In this document: positions 14,650 to 16,657 of the stretch, one piece after another | How the letters are laid out: every line of letters begins with the position of its first letter | Position numbering within the stretch: position 1 is the first letter of the stretch | NCBI GenBank assembly: GCA_019234035.1 | Contig: JAFALX010000406.1 | Coordinates: 1-16,657, forward strand | DNA: 16,657 nucleotides | From: Candidatus Dormiibacterota bacterium | GTDB lineage: Bacteria > Chloroflexota > Dormibacteria > Aeolococcales > Aeolococcaceae | Direction of reading: 5' to 3' | Notes under the pieces: generated by a model | The model's input: only the letters and a program-made list of their open reading frames with translations | The model's database searches: none | Told to the model about the DNA's origin: nothing | Made by a program: the position numbers and the translations under genes

Positions 14650-15483
14650 ATGACCGAGACGCGGAACCACCACGTACTGCATCCGCCCGAGGACGCCGCC
14701 CGCAAGAAGAAGTCGACGACGCCGAAATGGCCGACCTACAAGGGCAGGTCGCAGCTCGTCGGCACGAGCACGAGCCACGTGACCGTGTATGTCGACCCTT
14801 CGCTCGGCGCGAACGCGCTGCAGAACGCACACGATCTACTCGCTGCCGCCGATTCGATCGTCAAGCAGAACAACACGTTCTTCGGCATCACGGGTGGCGC
14901 GGTTGACGTCATCCTCTTCGCGCTCAGCGGCGCCACCGACGGGACGGGCGGCGCCGACCACGACGGCTGCGACTTCACCACCGGCAAGGAGATCGAGGTC
15001 GACGTGTCGTATGGCGCGCCGGAGCGCGTTGCAGCCCTGTTCGAGGCTGAGCTGAGCGAATGCGCCATGAAGGGCGACCTGTGCGGAGTCAGCACCGGCG
15101 AGGCCCTGTCGCGCTGGTGCGCCGCGGTGGTCAGCAACAACGCGCTGACGGACTTCGCCACCGCGCCGATCTGGGCGCAGGACGGCATGGCCAACTGGGT
15201 CGACACGACCAACGCCACCGATCAGGATACGGACAGCACCGGCTGCGGAATGGCGTTTCTCTCGTGGCTCATGAGCCAGGGACACACGCTCGACACGATC
15301 GCGCCCGCGATGGTGGCGCTCGGCAACACGGGGACGCTGGCGCAGCTGTACGCGAAGCTGACCGCTGACGCGGCGGCCAACGCGTGGTCGAAGTTCCATA
15401 CGGCGGTGAAGGCGCTGCCGGGCGGTGTCACCAGCGACGACCCGTTCCACGCGCTGCCGGTGCCCGCAGGCGCGGCTTCCTAG
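14650..15483 (+). CDS. Hypothetical soluble protein
   Basis: This is a 277-residue protein of no function known to me. The ATG at 14650 is preceded by a strong GAGAGGAG ribosome site; an upstream in-frame GTG at 14611 is less likely. There is no signal peptide or membrane helix. A basic Pro/Lys-rich N-terminus (AARKKKSTTPKW, about 17-28) leads into an alpha/beta body: VTVYVDPSLGANALQNAHDL, then a Gly/Asp-rich stretch GATDGTGGADHDGCDF, FEAELSEC at 131-138, GEALSRWC, IWAQDGMANWVD near 174-185, and DSTGCGMAFLSWLMSQG near 195-211. The pattern of an acidic helix, a GEALSR-like helix and a GCGMAFLSWL helix vaguely recalls metallopeptidase folds, but there is no HEXXH, so no enzyme call is made. The six cysteines are spread through the body. 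It converges on the phosphoesterase gene 18 bases away. Confidence 0.8.
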   Translation: MTETRNHHVLHPPEDAARKKKSTTPKWPTYKGRSQLVGTSTSHVTVYVDPSLGANALQNAHDLLAAADSIVKQNNTFFGITGGAVDVILFALSGATDGTGGADHDGCDFTTGKEIEVDVSYGAPERVAALFEAELSECAMKGDLCGVSTGEALSRWCAAVVSNNALTDFATAPIWAQDGMANWVDTTNATDQDTDSTGCGMAFLSWLMSQGHTLDTIAPAMVALGNTGTLAQLYAKLTADAAANAWSKFHTAVKALPGGVTSDDPFHALPVPAGAAS

Positions 15484-15488
15484 CGTTT

Positions 15489-15518
15489 CAGCGGGTCCGC
15501 CTCAGTGCGAGCCCGCTG
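15489..15518. terminator. Weak bidirectional terminator candidate
   Basis: CAGCGGG at 15489-15495 can pair with CCCGCTG at 15512-15518 between two convergent genes. The stem overlaps the last codons of the phosphoesterase gene and the loop is 16 bases. No T-run follows on either strand, so evidence is position plus a seven-pair stem only. Confidence 0.25.
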
Positions 15519-16533
15519 CTCCCACCCCCGCGAGTTTCGGCAGCACGGGCTTCGGGTTGGGCGTCTGCGCGAGGTTGTACGTGTCCCCCAGGGCGAGATC
15601 CGCGGCCACGCGACGACGCGCGTCCGCGTTGTCGGACGGCGCGAGGTTCCACAGCTGCCGCACGAAGGCAACCAGACTGGTGTGCGACCCCAGCTGCGAC
15701 GACACGTGCTTCGGCTTCGCATACGGCCCCACGACGATGCACGGCACACGCGGCCCATAGCGGTACTGGGTGCCGGGGTACTGTGTACCGGCCGGGAACT
15801 GTTCGAGGTCGGGGCTGGCCACGTGGTCGAACCATCCGCCCCAGTCATCGAACGTGATGAAGATCATGCATGTGCCCCACTGCGCGCCTGTGGCGACCGC
15901 CTGCACCGCCTGGGCCATCCACGTGTCTGAAGCGGACATGCTGGTGCCGCTCCCCGGATGAAAGTCGTGGTGTGAGGGGCCGTACACCCACGACACGTTG
16001 GGCAGCGCGCCCTTGGCCGCGTCCGTGAGAAAGTCCGCCGGCTGCTTCGCATTGGCCTGCATGAGCGGGTCGGCGTAGTGCGCAAACGCGAAGCCGCCGT
16101 AGTTCGCCCACGTCTTGCCGGCGGCGTTGAGCTGCTTGGGCACGCCCGCTGCCTGGATCACCGGCTTGTATGCGCCGGTCGGATTCGTGTAGGCCCACTC
16201 GGCGTCCGCGCCGATGGCGAAACAGTGGTTGGGAAACGAGTTGCCCGCGTAGTCGGTGAAGTAGTTGTCGCAGATGCAGTACTGATCCATCAGCGCCATG
16301 AGGTTCGGCAGCTGGGCGCGCGTGAAGCGTTGCTTCTTGGCGCCGGTCGCCCGGTTCTCCCAGTCGACGTGGTTGTGCGGGATGTCGGGGACCACGTAAT
16401 CGTGCGGCGGCTTGGCCAGCTTGATGACGGGCAGGGCTGCATCGCCGTTGACGCCCTTGATCTCGCTGGCCACGTTGTCGAGCGTGTGATTCTCGAAGAA
16501 GAGGATGACGACGCGATCGACCATCCCGGGCAT
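15502..16533 (-). CDS. Phosphoesterase family protein (acid phosphatase / phospholipase C superfamily)
   Basis: The product is 343 residues with the metal-dependent phosphoesterase fold (Pfam Phosphoesterase) shared by AcpA-type acid phosphatases and bacterial phospholipases C. The N-terminal FFENHTLDNV puts E14, N15 and D19 at the usual metal/active-site positions. DNYFTDYAGNSFPNH supplies the probable nucleophile S99. FDDWGGWFDHV at 228-238 carries the second metal-site acidic pair and histidine. GPRVPCIVVGPYAKP and GSHTSLVAFVRQLWNL complete the family pattern. The ATG at 16533 has GGAGGG nine bases upstream; a second ATG at 16524 is possible. Unlike most relatives it begins directly at the first strand, with no Sec or Tat signal. 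The substrate (phosphate ester or phospholipid) cannot be told. Confidence 0.9.
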   Translation of the reverse strand: MPGMVDRVVILFFENHTLDNVASEIKGVNGDAALPVIKLAKPPHDYVVPDIPHNHVDWENRATGAKKQRFTRAQLPNLMALMDQYCICDNYFTDYAGNSFPNHCFAIGADAEWAYTNPTGAYKPVIQAAGVPKQLNAAGKTWANYGGFAFAHYADPLMQANAKQPADFLTDAAKGALPNVSWVYGPSHHDFHPGSGTSMSASDTWMAQAVQAVATGAQWGTCMIFITFDDWGGWFDHVASPDLEQFPAGTQYPGTQYRYGPRVPCIVVGPYAKPKHVSSQLGSHTSLVAFVRQLWNLAPSDNADARRRVAADLALGDTYNLAQTPNPKPVLPKLAGVGAAGSH

Positions 16534-16571
16534 AGATCCGATCCCTCCATGCGACCGACGGAGACCCGAGG

Positions 16572-16577
16572 ATTATC
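16572..16577 (-). promoter_or_regulatory. Possible -10 for the phosphoesterase gene
   Basis: On the minus strand GATAAT matches five of six bases of the housekeeping -10 consensus and would give a leader of roughly 30 bases containing the GGAGGG ribosome site. No -35 hexamer is convincing. It is the most AT-rich stretch in this otherwise GC-rich end of the window. Confidence 0.4.
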
Positions 16578-16612
16578 GCGGTCCGCCTGAGTTCTGCGGC
16601 GCGCTTATCTAG

Positions 16613-16622
16613 GCGTTAACGC
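16613..16622. promoter_or_regulatory. Perfect palindrome GCGTTAACGC, possible operator
   Basis: A ten-base perfect palindrome lies about 36 bases upstream of the candidate -10 of the phosphoesterase gene, a position suited to a dimeric regulator. No second copy was noticed in the window, and a single short palindrome can arise by chance. Confidence 0.2.
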
Positions 16623-16657
16623 GACGTCCCGCCCAGGGTGCGACTGAGGTCGTACGA

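Noticed and set aside
15037..15063. FEAELSEC in the hypothetical protein as a zinc-peptidase motif
   Set aside because: There is no HEXXH or related histidine pair nearby; resemblance is limited to helix pattern.

Overview
The window is strongly GC-rich throughout, with G/C-ending codons and frequent GTG or TTG starts. It reads as a chromosomal segment of a high-GC, aerobically respiring soil-type bacterium of the Terrabacteria side: Actinobacteriota, or a Dormibacterota/Chloroflexota relative. This placement rests on family resemblance only: an actinobacterial-style PepN with an ERAP1-like C-terminal region, an MshA-like glycosyltransferase, and an actinobacterial-style ECF S component. No rRNA, tRNA, CRISPR array, transposase or phage gene was found.

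Layout. (1) Positions 1-4355, minus strand: the 5' half of a respiratory complex I operon, nuoA-nuoB-nuoC-nuoD-nuoE-nuoF, tightly packed with overlapping stops and starts; nuoF runs off the left edge. The one loose join is the 154-base nuoC-nuoD gap, which holds four consecutive hairpins. (2) 4458-7954, plus strand: a short-chain dehydrogenase and an M1 aminopeptidase whose zinc motif carries one extra residue. (3) 7912-9210, minus strand: a GT4 glycosyltransferase resembling MshA, overlapping the end of pepN tail to tail. (4) 9265-14543, plus strand: a cobalamin riboswitch followed by five translationally coupled genes. (5) 14650-15483, plus strand: an unrecognised soluble protein, convergent with (6) 15502-16533, minus strand: a phosphoesterase of the acid phosphatase/phospholipase C family.

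The most interesting unit is region 4. The riboswitch leads into a secreted alpha-barrel (prenyltransferase/squalene-cyclase-repeat) protein, then a secreted DUF4430 protein, then the T component, a fused double ATPase and the S component of an ECF transporter. In animals, intrinsic factor and transcobalamin are made of exactly these two modules in this order: an alpha6/alpha6 barrel and a DUF4430-like beta domain that clamp cobalamin between them. Here the modules are separate proteins, each with its own signal peptide, low-complexity stalk and C-terminal membrane anchor. I infer a two-piece, membrane-tethered, transcobalamin-like B12 trap that hands cobalamin to a dedicated ECF importer, with the whole operon switched off by B12 through the riboswitch. 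The sequence supports the architecture and the regulation; cobalamin binding by the pair is inference.
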